From positions 3,100,001 to 3,164,000 of the forward strand of contig JAGTWJ010000019.1 in NCBI GenBank assembly GCA_020064725.1: a DNA stretch of 64,000 bases, in the 5' to 3' direction. The translations under genes were made by a program, and so were the position numbers. The stretch comes from Drechslerella dactyloides. Taxonomy: Eukaryota; Ascomycota; Orbiliomycetes; Orbiliales; Orbiliaceae. Every line of letters starts with the position of its first letter. The stretch's first letter is position 1. The notes below the pieces were generated by a model. The model saw only the letters and a program-made list of their open reading frames with translations. It did no database searches and was not told the DNA's origin. Shown here piece after piece: positions 12,683 through 24,070 of the stretch.

Positions 12683-14573
12683 ACGTCAAAGATAAGTGAG
12701 CGAGCTGGACAAGCAAGCGAGCCACCTCACCACCCTACTCTAACAAAAATACTGGCTTCACTACTACACTGTTATTATGTTGGCTTAGATATATGCTAAA
12801 TAGCTTATATATATGTTTAAGATGTCTGCTGGTATGTTTGAATGTTATGTCTAGGCTTGCCATAATTACCACAGTGGTGTATGTGTGTAGAGGTAGCCTT
12901 TGGTTGGGGGGTGTGTTGGTGCTTTGGAGGTGCTGGCTGCTTAACCATTTTGTCTACAGTATTGCTGTTCAGGATTTTGTTAGCCTGGTGTATAGTAAGT
13001 GTGTCCTTATGTTGTATATGCTGTTTTTTTAGCTGCTGGTGCTTGTTTAGCAGCTTATTTGTGGAGTGAAGTGTTGTGTTCTCTGTGTGTATAAGTGTTA
13101 TTTGGTGTATTATTGTTTACACCCTTTTAGACAGCTGGTCCACAGCTGCTAGCAATGATGTGGGAGAGGTATTCTGGTATTAGGTAATCTGGTTTTTAAT
13201 TAGGCCTACTTGTAGACTAGTTTTTGACAGATTTAATGGTGTTTTTGTAGTCCAGGTAGTTTCTGTATTTGTGGTATCTGGGTGTGAATTTATTGGAGTG
13301 GCTGCTAGTAATTGTATATCTAGTTTTAATAGAATTCTGTCTAGGTTATAAGGTACAATACCAGCTCCAGTAAAGCTGCTGTGTATGTTTTTAGGTGTTA
13401 TTGCAGCAGTAAATACTTTGTGAAATCCAGAAAGAAACTCCAGCTTAGAGATATGGTTGATGTGTGTGTGTATTAAACTCTTCACTTCCTTGTTATACGC
13501 CTGTTTTAGTAGCCCAAAGCAGCCAATATCCAATAGCTGGAGGATATGTGATGAATACAGTAGCATACAGATTGTAACAATCTTATACTCCTGGCAGTAC
13601 AGCTCAAAAGCAGCTAAATAATGGCTTTCATGACCATCTAGGACTAATAACCAGTAATCCAAATAGCAGTGCTGCACTATAAATTTGTCAAAGTACTATA
13701 ACTACTGTAGAGTGAGCTTGTTCATCATCCAGCTGTTATTGGAAAGTGTAATAACTTAATTTGTTGGTAGCTTAGTCACTATATACCAGCTAGCTAGGTG
13801 GTACTGCCCAGCAAGAATAATGAATGGTGGTAATGCCCAACCTTCTACACCTACCCCCTGGATAACTATTACCCATTCACAGTTCCCAGGCTGCACTAGC
13901 TTTACTTTATCACACAATTCAACACCTGTAACAACAGTGGTTATAAATATCATGCCCATTGCAAAGCCAGTCTCATCAAAATTATAGATATCATTATCCA
14001 CAATACCATACTTGGCCTTTACAGCCTCAACTAGCTGAAACCACTTGCTAATAAGCACAAAATCTTCACATTTCACTCACTAATAGTTGTACTTCCTGGA
14101 CAAACACATCTATAGCTCTGGGTGGTGTTTGACAAAATTACCAGCCCATTTCTTACCAACACATCACATGCTATCATCACTACACGTCGACAGCAGCTGG
14201 TTAGCCATATCTTCCACATTATTTAGTCTAGGATAAAAAAACCACACACATAACTCAAGTATATACTAAACAATAATATCCTCTTTTAAATTTATAAGGT
14301 TTTGTGATTTTGGGGTACTATCTACCCTAGAGATACAGCCTTTACATTGGTGGGTAAGGGTAGACCAGGGGACATTATATAGTTTTGCAGTGGTCCTAAT
14401 ATTTAAAGCTGTATCTTTTTTTAAAGCTTGAATAGCTATATTTATGCATGATTCAGTTGTAGAGGTAGCCATTGTTGTGGTTGTTGAGATATGTGGTGGT
14501 GAAGGTAAAGGGGTCCGTAGGCGGCCGGAGGTGGCTCGCTCGCTTGTCCGGCTCGCTCGCTTATCTTTGACGT
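12683..14573 (-). mobile_element. Fot1/pogo-type DNA transposon, copy D, least damaged
   Basis: TA-flanked, 1,891 bp, with right terminus reading inward as ACGTCAAAGATAAGCGAGCG. It carries the best-preserved transposase relic of the window (described separately). Copy D has a different terminal motif from B/C (AAGCGAGCCGGAC-like), so it represents a related but distinct family. Only a handful of stop codons interrupt the reading frame. Confidence 0.9.
13180..14472 (-). pseudogene. Fot1/pogo-family DDE transposase, broken by stops
   Basis: Reads on the minus strand from an ATG near 14472. The N-terminal piece (14472-14266) is a helix-turn-helix of the psq/CENP-B type. The middle piece (14076-13756) has YNFDETGFAMG, the first catalytic aspartate of DDE_1. 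The next piece (13677-13180) has LLVLDGHESH (second aspartate) and LLDIGCFG (third). Between the pieces are stops that replace expected Trp or Gln codons, as C-to-T mutation produces. Weak coding similarity continues to about 12,900. A working family member has about 540 residues in one frame; this copy cannot make an active protein. Confidence 0.85.
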
Positions 14574-14781
14574 TATAAGATTTTATTTTAAAAAATTTTT
14601 AGATTTTTATTTATATAAAATTATAATTAAAAAGATTATAAAATTAATAACCAAACCAATTTACTAAAAAAAAATCTTCTATTTTTAGAATTAAACTTAT
14701 TAGAATCCTCAAAAAACTATTTATCAAAACATATTTATAAAGCTTCAATAGAAACCTTTTAAAATACAAAATTTAACAAAT

Positions 14782-15576
14782 ATGCCCGACTGAATAGGAG
14801 GGTTCCAATTAAACTCCCTCCTATCTCCAAAACAGATTTTACAGCAGATTTCTGCCTGGTAATAACTTATAAAAAATATGTTGTTTCTTGGCATTCTTGG
14901 TATTAACATAGTTATACAGCCACACAACCACACAGCCACACCTATTATACAAAAATAGTAATAGACAAACAGACAAACATATATATATATATATATATAT
15001 ATAAACAATATAATAATATAAAATAAATAAAAAGTTATTTATAGATTATTATATAATAATTAGGGTTTACCCCTACAACACATAATTTAATTAAATAATA
15101 AAAGAGATATTTCACTTTTAATTTCGAAAAGTGAGTTTTAATAAACAATCCTATATAAAAAATGACTTAAAAAATCTACAACAAAAAAATTAATAAAAAA
15201 ATTAATAAAAAAATTAACAAAAAAATTGACAAAAATATTAATAAAAAAATTAATAAAAATATTAATAAAAATATTAATAAAAATATTAACAAAAATATTG
15301 ATAAAAAATTAATAAAAAAATTAATAAAAATCTTAATAAAAAATTAATAAAAAAATTAATAAAATTAACGAAAATTAAATAAAATATAAATAAAAAACTA
15401 ATAAAAATTAAAATGAAATATAAATAAAAAATTAATAAAAAAATCAATAAAAAAATTGATAAATAAATTAATAAATAAATTAATAAAAAGATTAATAAAA
15501 AATTATTATAAAAATTTAAAGATATATATATAATAGCTATTCAGTCGGGTTTAAGTGGTGCGACGCACCCTTCTAG
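14782..15576 (+). mobile_element. Helitron/Helentron-like non-autonomous element, copy H3
   Basis: Plus-strand orientation. The 5' end is ATATGCCCGACTGAATAGG, followed by an inverted GGAGGG/CCCTCC pair. The 3' end is TTCAGTCGGG, then a hairpin with stem GGTGCG/CGCACC and a one-base loop, flanked by AAG(T)/CTT and ending CTAG before host TT. The hairpin sequence differs from H1 and H2 but keeps its pairing. About 795 bp, enlarged by (TA)n and an AT minisatellite. No coding sequence. Confidence 0.65.
14976..15510. repeat. (TA)n microsatellite and ~11-bp AT minisatellite
   Basis: A pure TA run occupies about 14977-15003. From about 15176 to 15505 there is a long array of AAAAAATTAAT-like units with small variants (TTAAC, TTGAC, TATTAAT). 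Both arrays lie inside Helitron-like copy H3, so they are probably internal expansions of that element. Confidence 0.8.
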
Positions 15577-15745
15577 TTAAAATATATCTTAGTAAGTTAA
15601 AATATTATAGATATTATATTTTAAGACTTTAAATCTAGGTTATTTATATTAACAAAAAAAAAATTTTTTATGAAAAAAATTATATAAATATCTATATAAA
15701 TATTTATATAATCTATCTATTAATATACTTAATCAAGAGATTTTA

Positions 15746-15805
15746 AGGGTTTCTGGCTAGAGATCATGTATCAAGCAACCTATATACAATCCCGATATAC
15801 GTAAC
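15746..15805 (+). repeat. Left member of a dispersed direct repeat
   Basis: The stretch starting TAATCAAGAGATTTTAAGG and ending near CAACCTATATACAATCC recurs at 17160-17225. The left copy differs mainly by T for C and A for G, i.e. it is the more RIP-like version. The pair could be the ends of a lost element about 1.45 kb long; I see no terminal signature that proves this. Confidence 0.55.
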
Positions 15806-16196
15806 AAGTAATTATTAATTATAATTGTAGATATATAAAATAATAATAAAAAGATAAATAAATAAATAAGATAAATTATAATAAAAAAAAATTATAATAA
15901 TAGAGAAATTATAAAAAAGTATAACATATTAGATAATAAAGAAAAAGAAAAAAAAAGAAAAGAAAAAAAATTTAGAAAAAAAAAGTAGAAGGGGTTAATT
16001 TATATTTATTAGAATATAGTGATAGATTACTTTATTTTTATTTATAATTTTAATAATTTTGATAATATTTTATAATAGCCAATATAATAAATATCTTATA
16101 AGTTATAGATTATTATTATTATATTTTTTTAAATTTATTATAGTATTATTATTAGTCTGACTCAGTTATTTAATATGCTGGGTCCCTGCCTGTGTG

Positions 16197-16376
16197 GTAT
16201 GTGGTACAACCTGCCTTACTTGCAGCTATCCAAAGAGCAGGGCTCGGGGGTATGTATTGATCGCGATGCGGGGAGTCTCCCCCCGGCGCGCGGTACGACC
16301 CGCCTTACTTGCGGCTATCTGAAGAGTGGGGTTTGGGGGTATGTATTGATTGCGATGTGGGGAGTCTCCCCCTGCC
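16197..16376 (+). repeat. 90-bp tandem duplication
   Basis: Two adjacent copies with a period of 90 bp: GGTACAACCTGCCTTACTTG at about 16202 and GGTACGACCCGCCTTACTTG at about 16292; both end in GGGAGTCTCCCC. The unit is GC-rich and stands out from its AT-rich flanks. An open frame spans it (16175-16471) but has no recognisable protein similarity. Confidence 0.8.
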
Positions 16377-17159
16377 TTTGGGGCCTTGCAGGGTGGCCTG
16401 GTATTGATACTATATTTATTTATTATCTTGGGATTTTGTTAGTTGTTAGAAATTGCTTTCCAGTTAGTTAGCCAGGACAGTAAGTGGAGTTTTAATGTTA
16501 GGATACTTATCAGAGTCTTTTATAAACAGGGAGAGTAAGAGATCCATTTATTTAGTAGGAGTCTATAAACTCAGCTACAACTTTATAGCTAGTTTAAAGC
16601 TCCTTTCTATTAATGTTAATAATCCCAGTTAATTGTTTATATAATCTTATAAAGCTATCTTTAATTACTATTCAATACTACCAATATTATATTATAATAG
16701 TATATAATATGATCATATTATTTTGATTGATGATGATATTCTTTCTGGAGTGGGCTCATAATTCTAGGTAAGTAGCCCCTCATGCCAAGACTAGGCTTAC
16801 GCAACAACCTACTCATATTCTATAGTATTGATCTAGGCTTTTTTATATATTATATATTATATGTAGTATTCTGGGATGTTGATGGCTCTCAGGCTCTCTC
16901 TAGCTGTGCCGTGACAGTTAGTATTATTATTAATATATCATCATCACCATAAACTATAGATTCACCAACACCCACACTGTTTTAGGTATCATACTATTAT
17001 CTATAAAACTTAAGATCTAATTAATTAATAAAAATAAAGATAAAAATCAAAAAAGTGCTAAATTCTATTATGATACTTATACATCTATATACTAAGGGGC
17101 TTAGCATTCCAAAGCCACACAAACTACCGTTCCTAACATCCATCCAAGCCAGCCTACCC

Positions 17160-17225
17160 GCATATAATCAAGAGATCTCAGGAGGCCTCCAGCCAAAGAT
17201 CATACATCAAGCAACCTACATACAA
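17160..17225 (+). repeat. Right member of a dispersed direct repeat
   Basis: Less mutated partner of 15746-15805, containing AATCAAGAGATCTCAGGAGG and ending CAACCTACATACAATCC. It lies at the edge of the AT-rich block. The region 16377-17159 between the copies is moderately AT-rich, without a recognisable gene. Confidence 0.55.
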
Positions 17226-17399
17226 TCCAATACATATAATAATATATTATAGTATACCATGCCGTTATCAACACCAATTATATATATTATTTTATATTTG
17301 TATTTTTCAACAGTATTGCTACTAAAAAATTAATTGTTTTTTCATGCCATCAATAATCTACATTGTGTACTGAGCCCTACTAGCAACCTCCCATCTCAG

Positions 17400-18180
17400 T
17401 TAGCATAGTAGATGTTTTTTTTGGTTCGTTATGATAATTTGTTTTGCATGTAGACTTTTGGCACGATATTGTCGGAGAACCATTCAGCAATCTGAAATCT
17501 TATCGGAGACAACACAGGCGCGTGGGGGTAGCACTCCTTTTCAAACCCAGTTCGAAAACCCCGAATCAAACAACATATCGGTTATGTGCTCCAGTCGCCC
17601 TTATCATGCAACCTCCACAGTTGTAATGCTAGATCCGGGGGGAAGAATTGCGTCTTTCTGTGATCGTGGTAGGCCACATCAGAGATATACAATTTTCTTG
17701 TCGCATACTTCCTCGTAAAACTTCAGGTTTACTCCATTGCCCTGACCAACTGTAGTTTCTGTCGTGAGATCATCCCCATTTACATGTTACAGCGGGTCCC
17801 GACGAGAATAACAGAACAGGCCTAACGCAGGGACGCGTTTGCAACGTTTGGTGGCATGGACCAGACCTTCGAGCAGCTAGCTCGGTAGCCTGCTGCTTTT
17901 CTGCCCAACCAGTCAGAGGAGAAAAGAGCCCGCCTGTAAAGCTTTGACGCTCGGAGTTGCGTCTGGCTTGGCAATTGCGCTAGCGAACTGGGACTCTTCT
18001 CAGACTCAACCTCTTTGCGAACAAACCCGAACTACATCGCATCTCTTCTGACTTCTTCCCTATTGGTCCTCCTGCGCAAGCTCCTCCTCTCCCCATCGCT
18101 GCTACTGCCTACCCAATTCCCTTTTGTTTTCTTCTTCTGCCTCCCTTCCCCCGACAATCGAAGCGCGCTGAGCCGAGTAG
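17400..18180 (+). promoter_or_regulatory. areA upstream region with two HGATAR sites
   Basis: Normal-composition DNA between the AT block and areA. Two inverted GATA elements are visible: TTATC at 17500-17504 (CGATAAG on the other strand) and TTATC at 17601-17605 (TGATAAG). HGATAR is the established binding sequence of AreA/NIT2 factors, so autoregulation is possible, though two sites in 780 bp can arise by chance. The 3' part (about 18,000-18,180) is pyrimidine-rich and probably a transcribed leader. Confidence 0.4.
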
Positions 18181-21090
18181 GTAGCAAAGGTTGGAACCCT
18201 CTTCAGAGGGAAGCTGGTCAACCTGGATCTTAAACGGGAAGGAGATGCAGCCTTCAGGTCGAAGCTGCTCGACGATGCCTTCTTACCCAGTTTTAGGCGT
18301 GCTGCGGCGCCGGCGTCCTTAGATGACCTGGCTGAGATGCAGAGGGAAGACCCTCTTGCAACGCAAATTTGGAAGCTTTACAACCGGACCAAAACTAGTC
18401 TCCCAAACCAGGAGCGTATGGAAAATTTAACGTGGCGGATGATGTCGATGACTTTGAGAAGGGAGCGACGGAATTTGCAGTAAGTTAACCTAATATATTG
18501 AATGGTCCGGTTCTGATGGCGATGCTTGATCGTTGGTGGGCATGCGTCTTTACCGAACTCGGCTGCCCTCTCGGAAGTACCGGTGGCGGTGGCTCCATTC
18601 CTCATAGATGCTTCGGTGGAGCCTGTAGATGGTTTGCTAACGGTTGGTTGACAACTGGCTCCACCCGACAAGGTCGCCATTGAACAGGCCCACCTTTCTT
18701 GAAACAGCTTCCTCTACGACGAAATTGGCACATTCGTCCTTTACAACCCCCGATGATGGAGAATCAATGTCCCTAGATTTGCCTCTGACCGACAATCGCT
18801 CCGCAACAGCATCTCCCATCGCCATGGATATATCTACCTCGATATCCGGGGCCTTGCCTTCTTTAACATCGACACCCGCAATTCCAATCAAACCGCAGCG
18901 TCAAGACTTCCTCCTTAATTCATTTAGGTCATCAGCATCGTTCGCTTCAGTTCCTGGCAGGCCCAGGCCCGTTGGCGGTTCCGAATTCGATTATATCCAG
19001 AGACATCGCCGAAAAACTAGCCTTGATGTCGGGGGCCAGGTAGGCTGGAGCTCTTTCGATCTTTGGCGCTGGATTCTCTTCAATATATTGCTAACACAGG
19101 TGGATGATACTATTAGGGAAAGAAACGGCCTGCGAACTTCTCCCCTCATGTCCCTGCCCTTCAAAGCATTTCCATACCGCATGATCCTGATCACGATTCA
19201 GAACCTATAGACTATCATCTGGACTCTTCTGATACTTTCATATCCCACCATCAGAGCAGCGCACAACCATATACGCCCTGCAATCACCAGCTCAGCAATC
19301 TACCTTATGGCCTCAATACAGTTGTTAACATGGACAGCTCAGATCCGATTTTACACTCAGCTGGACCGTTCCAACCAAATTTCAGCTTTTCTCCCGTTGA
19401 ATCGCCGCTAGCCACAAGTGGTGGCTTCTCAACTCTGTATACCGGCGCCTCCCTAGCCTCGTCAATCGCTTCTCAAGATTTTTACTCGCCACCTGCTTCT
19501 ACGTCTCACTCGGCCTCCTCCACTCCGCACCCTGTCCCGGAAAATACTGAAGCCTTCTTTGGGCAGGCGCCGGTTGAGGGTCGCTCGCAGGCTCGCAATA
19601 TACCCCATTTCGGTCATAATCCCCGTCATTCCGTCCTAGCAGGTAGTATATCACAATCAGGATTCGTCTTTAGCAACAATGAATCTTTCTATGGTGGAAA
19701 CCCGCCACTCCATCACCAAGATGGGTTTGCAAACCTTGCGAATTTTGCATACCAACATGTGAACCCATCCCATATATTTCAACACAAGGATGGACTTGCA
19801 AAAACTTCGAACGCGGCCCTCAAAACCGACATGATATTCAACTTAGGGGGCGAATCGGATATCGAAGACGAAGAGAAAGAACGCCTTCGGAGCCGCGACC
19901 ATACTGATTATGGCGTCATGAATGAAACTGCTGGTTTGGATTCTTCTTTGGCTGCTGATAACCTCGCATTCCCTGTTTGGTTGAAAGACCCCGCAATACA
20001 ACCAGAAAATATTTATTCTGCACCTGCGGTAGAGCCTCTGAAGAAAAGAAACTCAGTCGGCGGCTCGCATGGGAACACTACCTCAAATGGCTCCGATAAC
20101 AACGACTGGTCATCCTTTAGCAAAGGATTGGGCAGCCTGCCAACGACCGGGGATGTAAAGAGTGGGACGGTTCTAGAGTCAAGCAGAAGGGTGAAAGCCA
20201 GTAGACCGGTACCCGCTACGACTATATTATACTCGGGACCAGGAAATCCACGGATATTCTCGAATCCGAGCAGTCCCCCGGAGTCTGGATTCAACTCGGC
20301 AAACCCCTCACGGCCTCCGTCCCCGGACACTGCCAGATCGGGAATACAAAATGTTGGCCAGAACGGGCTCCCCACGACTTGTACTAATTGTTTTACTCAA
20401 ACAACGCCACTTTGGCGGCGAAATCCAGAGGGCCACCCACTATGCAACGCCTGTGGTTTGTTTTTGAAACTGCACGGTGTTGTGAGGCCTCTTTCTTTAA
20501 AAACAGATGTCATAAAAAAGCGGAATAGGGGAAGTGGTTCTTTGCCCGTGGGCGGCGGTTCCACTTCTCGGACCAAGAAAACTGTCCGAAAGCCTTCGAT
20601 CCAACAAGCAAAACCAAGTGGCACCACCGGTGGTTCAGGTGCGATTCTAGCAGACGACAAGAGTTCGTCACCAGGGAAGGATAGCAGCGGCACTTCGATT
20701 TCAGTTTCCAATAGTGTTAACACTTCATCGCATTTGGGTGCCATAGTTGGACGAAATACCCCATTGATAGCACCAAAAGCGGGGACAAGTGGGTCGACAA
20801 CCACAGGGGATCTGACGTTAAACCGCCAGCCCGTGGCGCTTCCTTCAAAGCGCCAGCGCCGGTCCTCTGCTGCCAGAGGGGACCAAGACGGTTCACCCAC
20901 ATCGGACAATATCACAACGCTGGACAGGGATGGCAAGCCAGCCAGGCCAGACCAGCTGGGCGGCGTTCCAGCACCCCAAACCACCTTTGGACTACATGGC
21001 GCTCTGGTGCCTGCCCAGCCTAACTTGGCGTCAGCACTCCCCTCGTCGGCCTCGACACATGAGTGGGAGTGGTTGACGATGTCCCTCTGA
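18181..21090 (+). CDS. areA: AreA/NIT2 GATA transcription factor, nitrogen regulation
   Basis: Global activator of nitrogen-catabolite genes in ascomycetes. Exons inferred: 18181(?)-18479, 18688-19039 and 19117-21090; introns have GTAAGT...CAG and GTAGGC...CTAAC...TAG ends and the phases join. Exon 1 encodes the fungal AreA-specific segment QIWKLYNRTKTSLPNQERME. Exon 2 ends in the conserved RRKTSLD region and exon 3 opens with KKRPANFSPHVPAL. The single C-x2-C-x17-C-x2-C GATA finger starts at 20380 (CTNCFTQTTPLWRRNPEG), followed by the basic tail VIKKRNR. The protein ends in EWEWLTMSL, the conserved C-terminus needed for NmrA control in Aspergillus and Neurospora. The start is unresolved: frame 18181-18479 has no ATG before 18337, so a short upstream exon is likely. 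The family call is secure. Confidence 0.93.
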
Positions 21091-21892
21091 TTACCCCGAA
21101 GCCTAAGACTTCACGATAGGAGCTCGAGTTGATGTGTACTGCAATTGATGTGTCTGGTTTCTGGGCCAGTTTTTTATAGAGGTTACATCGGAGTACTGGT
21201 ATCTGCATCCCACTTGGCAGTTTATTTTTGCGAGTGTGCTTGGCTGCTTGGCTGCTTTTGCTGCTTTGCCTTACGTTCACACCCTCGGATTCCACCTCAT
21301 TTATCGCCTTTATTGCGTTTGTTTATTTGTAGAAGTGCAACATGGGTATCGAAACAACTTACTTGCAATGATAGTATTACTAGGGTCCGGTTGAATCTCT
21401 AACATGTTTTCTCTGGTTTTGTGGGTAGTGGATTGCCTTCGATTTTTTGTCTGTCTCCTTGTCGCTACTGCTGAGTTTGATTGTCACTCCGTGTTACTTG
21501 GGACGGATCTCGTCGCGATGATGGAGCTCTAACCTTGTTCCTGGCTTGTAGCCGTATTCATGGTTCATCGCCAGCTCCAACCCAAGATGTTCTTTGTCTC
21601 TACCGTTGAACACGACGGCGCTCTGTAGTGGGCGCGAATTTAATATCCGATGAATGCCATACTTTAGTCAAGTGCTTACTTGGTGTTTGTATTCTGGCTG
21701 AACTTCGCACAAACGAATACCCGGTCCAAATCAACCTGACGCACTGCATCTTGGAATAACCAAATTAGTTTAGCCTGGCTGGCATGCACAGGACACGCCT
21801 GTCACATTTCGATCGCGTTCCTGAAGGGCCTTGCAGCAACTCCCTTGAGCTAGCCCTCTAAAGTGCAGCGCTGTGTCGCAACCAAAGCTCCA
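21091..21892. other. Intergenic: areA 3' region and downstream promoter
   Basis: About 800 bp without a convincing gene. The first 300 bp are T-rich and probably the areA 3' untranslated region; the remainder is the presumed promoter of the next C2H2 gene. I see no repeat or RNA gene. Confidence 0.5.
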
Positions 21893-23191
21893 ATGGCTTA
21901 TTTGAACCTTATCCGCATCCCTTCACGCCAAGCAACTTTGAGTGCTATTTCCCCCATAGATTTCAACTACTCGACTACGCAATCTCAGGTTGCTATAGAC
22001 CCCTGCTGTTGCCTTTCATTTATTTCTGACACCGGCGGGAAAAGCAGGACGATTTTCCAGAAGCGCAGGCCGTTTCAGGCAATTTTCGAGATGCAATCCG
22101 CAACGTCTTTCCGGAAGACCGTAACAGAAGACCATGAGCCTGAGCTTGACGTTCATCCGCATTGTGTCATAAAGGCCTCACCGTTCGAGTTCGTGATGGC
22201 TCCCTCTGTGCAACCCGATAGTTGGAAGACGGTGCCCCCACACGGCCTCACATACACGCACTCACAACCTGCCTGATCGTCCGCAAGCATCGATTGGCGA
22301 TGGCGGAAAGACTATTGCAACATCGAAGAGGGTCTTGGAACTCAGATTGCACGCGATCGCAGATACCGCGCCACTCGTCTTGTCTTGACGATATTTTTGT
22401 TTTCAAACGAGAAAATAGTCTTGGGGATAAATCACCAAAGACTATGGATGACACGCCGGAATATTTCGATGCTGATTGTTCACTACCGTCAATCTCATCT
22501 TTGCTGTTGTATGCAAATGACGGAGAACATTTGCCGATTGGAAACAGTCCCAAAAGTAAGTCCTCAACTCCTCAGATGGGCTGAATTGCGGCTTACGACT
22601 ATTGTGCTTATCATAGCAACAAATGAACCAGTATCCTTGGTGTACGATTCACATTCGAATGCATTTACGTCATGTGCCCGAGCTGGGCCCGGCGCTACTA
22701 CAGTCCGAAGGCTGAGCTGGAGCGATAATGTCTCGCCTACAGCTGCGAGCTCGAGCGCATGTATAATAGTATGCCCCGGCGTATTTGCCGCAAGAGACAG
22801 AAGGTCCGGACAGCCCGCCGATATAACGCCCAGTAGTGCAAGAAGATCCAATAGCAATTGAAATGGCAGCTAATTCCCATTCATCAGCTTCCCGATTGAA
22901 GCGTCTTCGCGCGCAGAAAATGTCCTAGAAGTCCCGACTGCCTCACAACCCTGGACGCATCATCATCACTCCGCACCGACAACATCGCTGTCAGCGACGC
23001 ATACGCTTGACCGTTACGTATGTCCTCAATGTACAAAATCGTTCTCGAGGCCTAGCAGCTTGCGCATACATAGTCACAGCCACACGGGTGAAAAGCCGTT
23101 CATATGCTCCCATAACGGGTGTGGGAAAGCATTTAGTGTCCGGAGCAATATGAAACGACATGAAAGAGGCTGTCATGTAATGCGCATCTGA
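21893..23191 (+). CDS. Two-finger C2H2 zinc-finger protein, spliced
   Basis: The 3' exon (about 22889-23191) is clear: acceptor CATCAG with a CTAAT branch site, then two adjacent classical fingers, YVCPQCTKSFSRPSSLRIH and FICSHNGCGKAFSVRSNMKRH, joined by a TGEKP linker. The protein ends a few residues after the second finger. Upstream coding segments are likely at 21893 to about 22220 (starting MAYLNLIRIP) and about 22380-22555 (containing DDTPEYFDADCSLPSISSLL, ending at a GTAAGT donor), but I could not join them with certainty. The fingers resemble a widespread ascomycete C2H2 regulator type; the target is unknown. Nuclear location is inferred. It is transcribed in the same direction as areA. 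Confidence 0.65.
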
Positions 23192-24070
23192 GATAGCCGT
23201 TGAAGGCAAGGTTCGGGGATGCATCAAGGTGGCCCGAATCCGAGCTCTGACATCTCATATATATGATCTGTGGGAGTTAAGACATGCATACACTTTGTCT
23301 GGTTGGTGGATATTTTACTCTTAAGCGTAGGACTTGTATTGTGATGGGTGTATGCCCGTCCGTCTAGAATAAACATTCACATCGTTAGTTTATACCTTGT
23401 ATATAGTGTTCATACTGGTGCATAAGGCTTGATCTAAAAATTTGAGACTCGAAGGACCGAGGTGTCTATCTGGATATAGGGCATCAACACACAGAAAAAT
23501 AAATAAAGTAATCTTTCCTTTCGAGATTAAAATAGAGGTACGGACGGCCAAAAAAGCAACCGGATTGTAACTGGCCTACCTCTGCCTCATAAATATTTAT
23601 ATACATTAGGTTGCGAATACCAGAAAACAAACGTAGCTCTATACGCCGCATTCCCCGATACAAACCCGGTAACTATAACCCTTTAAGATACAAATGCAAT
23701 AGAAGCACTGACGAAAATAACAAAACGAGAAGGTGTAAAAAGAAAGAAAGAAAGAAAGAAAGAAAGAAACGGAGACAGAGACGGAGACAGAGACGGAGAC
23801 AGAGACGGAGAACAAGAGCAAATCTTCAAGATCCAAACTCAAGAGTGGATTAATCAGTTTTGTGGACCCTCAAGCATAACCAAACACGGTGAGTACCAAG
23901 AAGTATCCCAACGTGCTTGATGCGGGGGCTGACGACAAAGATCAGGCTCATCCTGATATATTTATAGACGTGAAAATGGGCGTTCGTGAAGCCTCCTTGC
24001 TCGCATTTGATGCGCGAACCGTTAATTATTTATGGCTAGCTTTTGACATTCCCGAAGGCTGTTCAAATTG
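23192..24070. other. Convergent intergenic region with microsatellites
   Basis: Lies between the 3' ends of the C2H2 gene and the ketopantoate-reductase-like gene. It contains (GAAA)n at about 23743-23769, directly followed by a 12-bp ACGGAGACAGAG array to about 23811. Short open frames across the array are by-products of the repeat. Positions 23889-24134 have an open frame without recognisable similarity. Confidence 0.7.

Larger units (their letters stand above)
1..17400. other. AT-rich, RIP-like repeat compartment
   Basis: The block is dominated by A and T, with long TA/AT and homopolymer runs, and contains no intact host reading frame. Recognisable inserts are transposons whose coding sequence is full of stop codons of the TGG-to-TAG/TGA and CAG-to-TAG type, as expected from C-to-T change on either strand. 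This matches the AT isochores that repeat-induced point mutation leaves in ascomycete genomes. The change to normal composition is sharp, around 17,250-17,450, just upstream of the areA promoter. Outside the elements listed separately (1-367, 2831-4060, 6662-7280, 7650-8185, 9465-10239, 12132-12682, 15577-16150) I see only low-complexity AT sequence, presumably older ruined repeats. Confidence 0.85.

Noticed and set aside
15170..15510. Possible CRISPR-like array
   Set aside because: The units are 11-12-bp AT repeats without spacers; this is a eukaryotic minisatellite.
16175..16471. 98-codon open frame
   Set aside because: It is explained by a 90-bp tandem duplication; no domain or similarity is visible.
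18246..18323. ATG at 18246 as areA start
   Set aside because: It is in the wrong frame and reaches a stop at 18321; the conserved AreA segment is in another frame.
20397..20984. 195-codon frame opposite areA
   Set aside because: Antisense shadow of the GATA coding exon, no similarity.
23611..23853. 80-codon Arg/Lys-rich open frame
   Set aside because: Translation of GAAA and ACGGAGACAGAG arrays.
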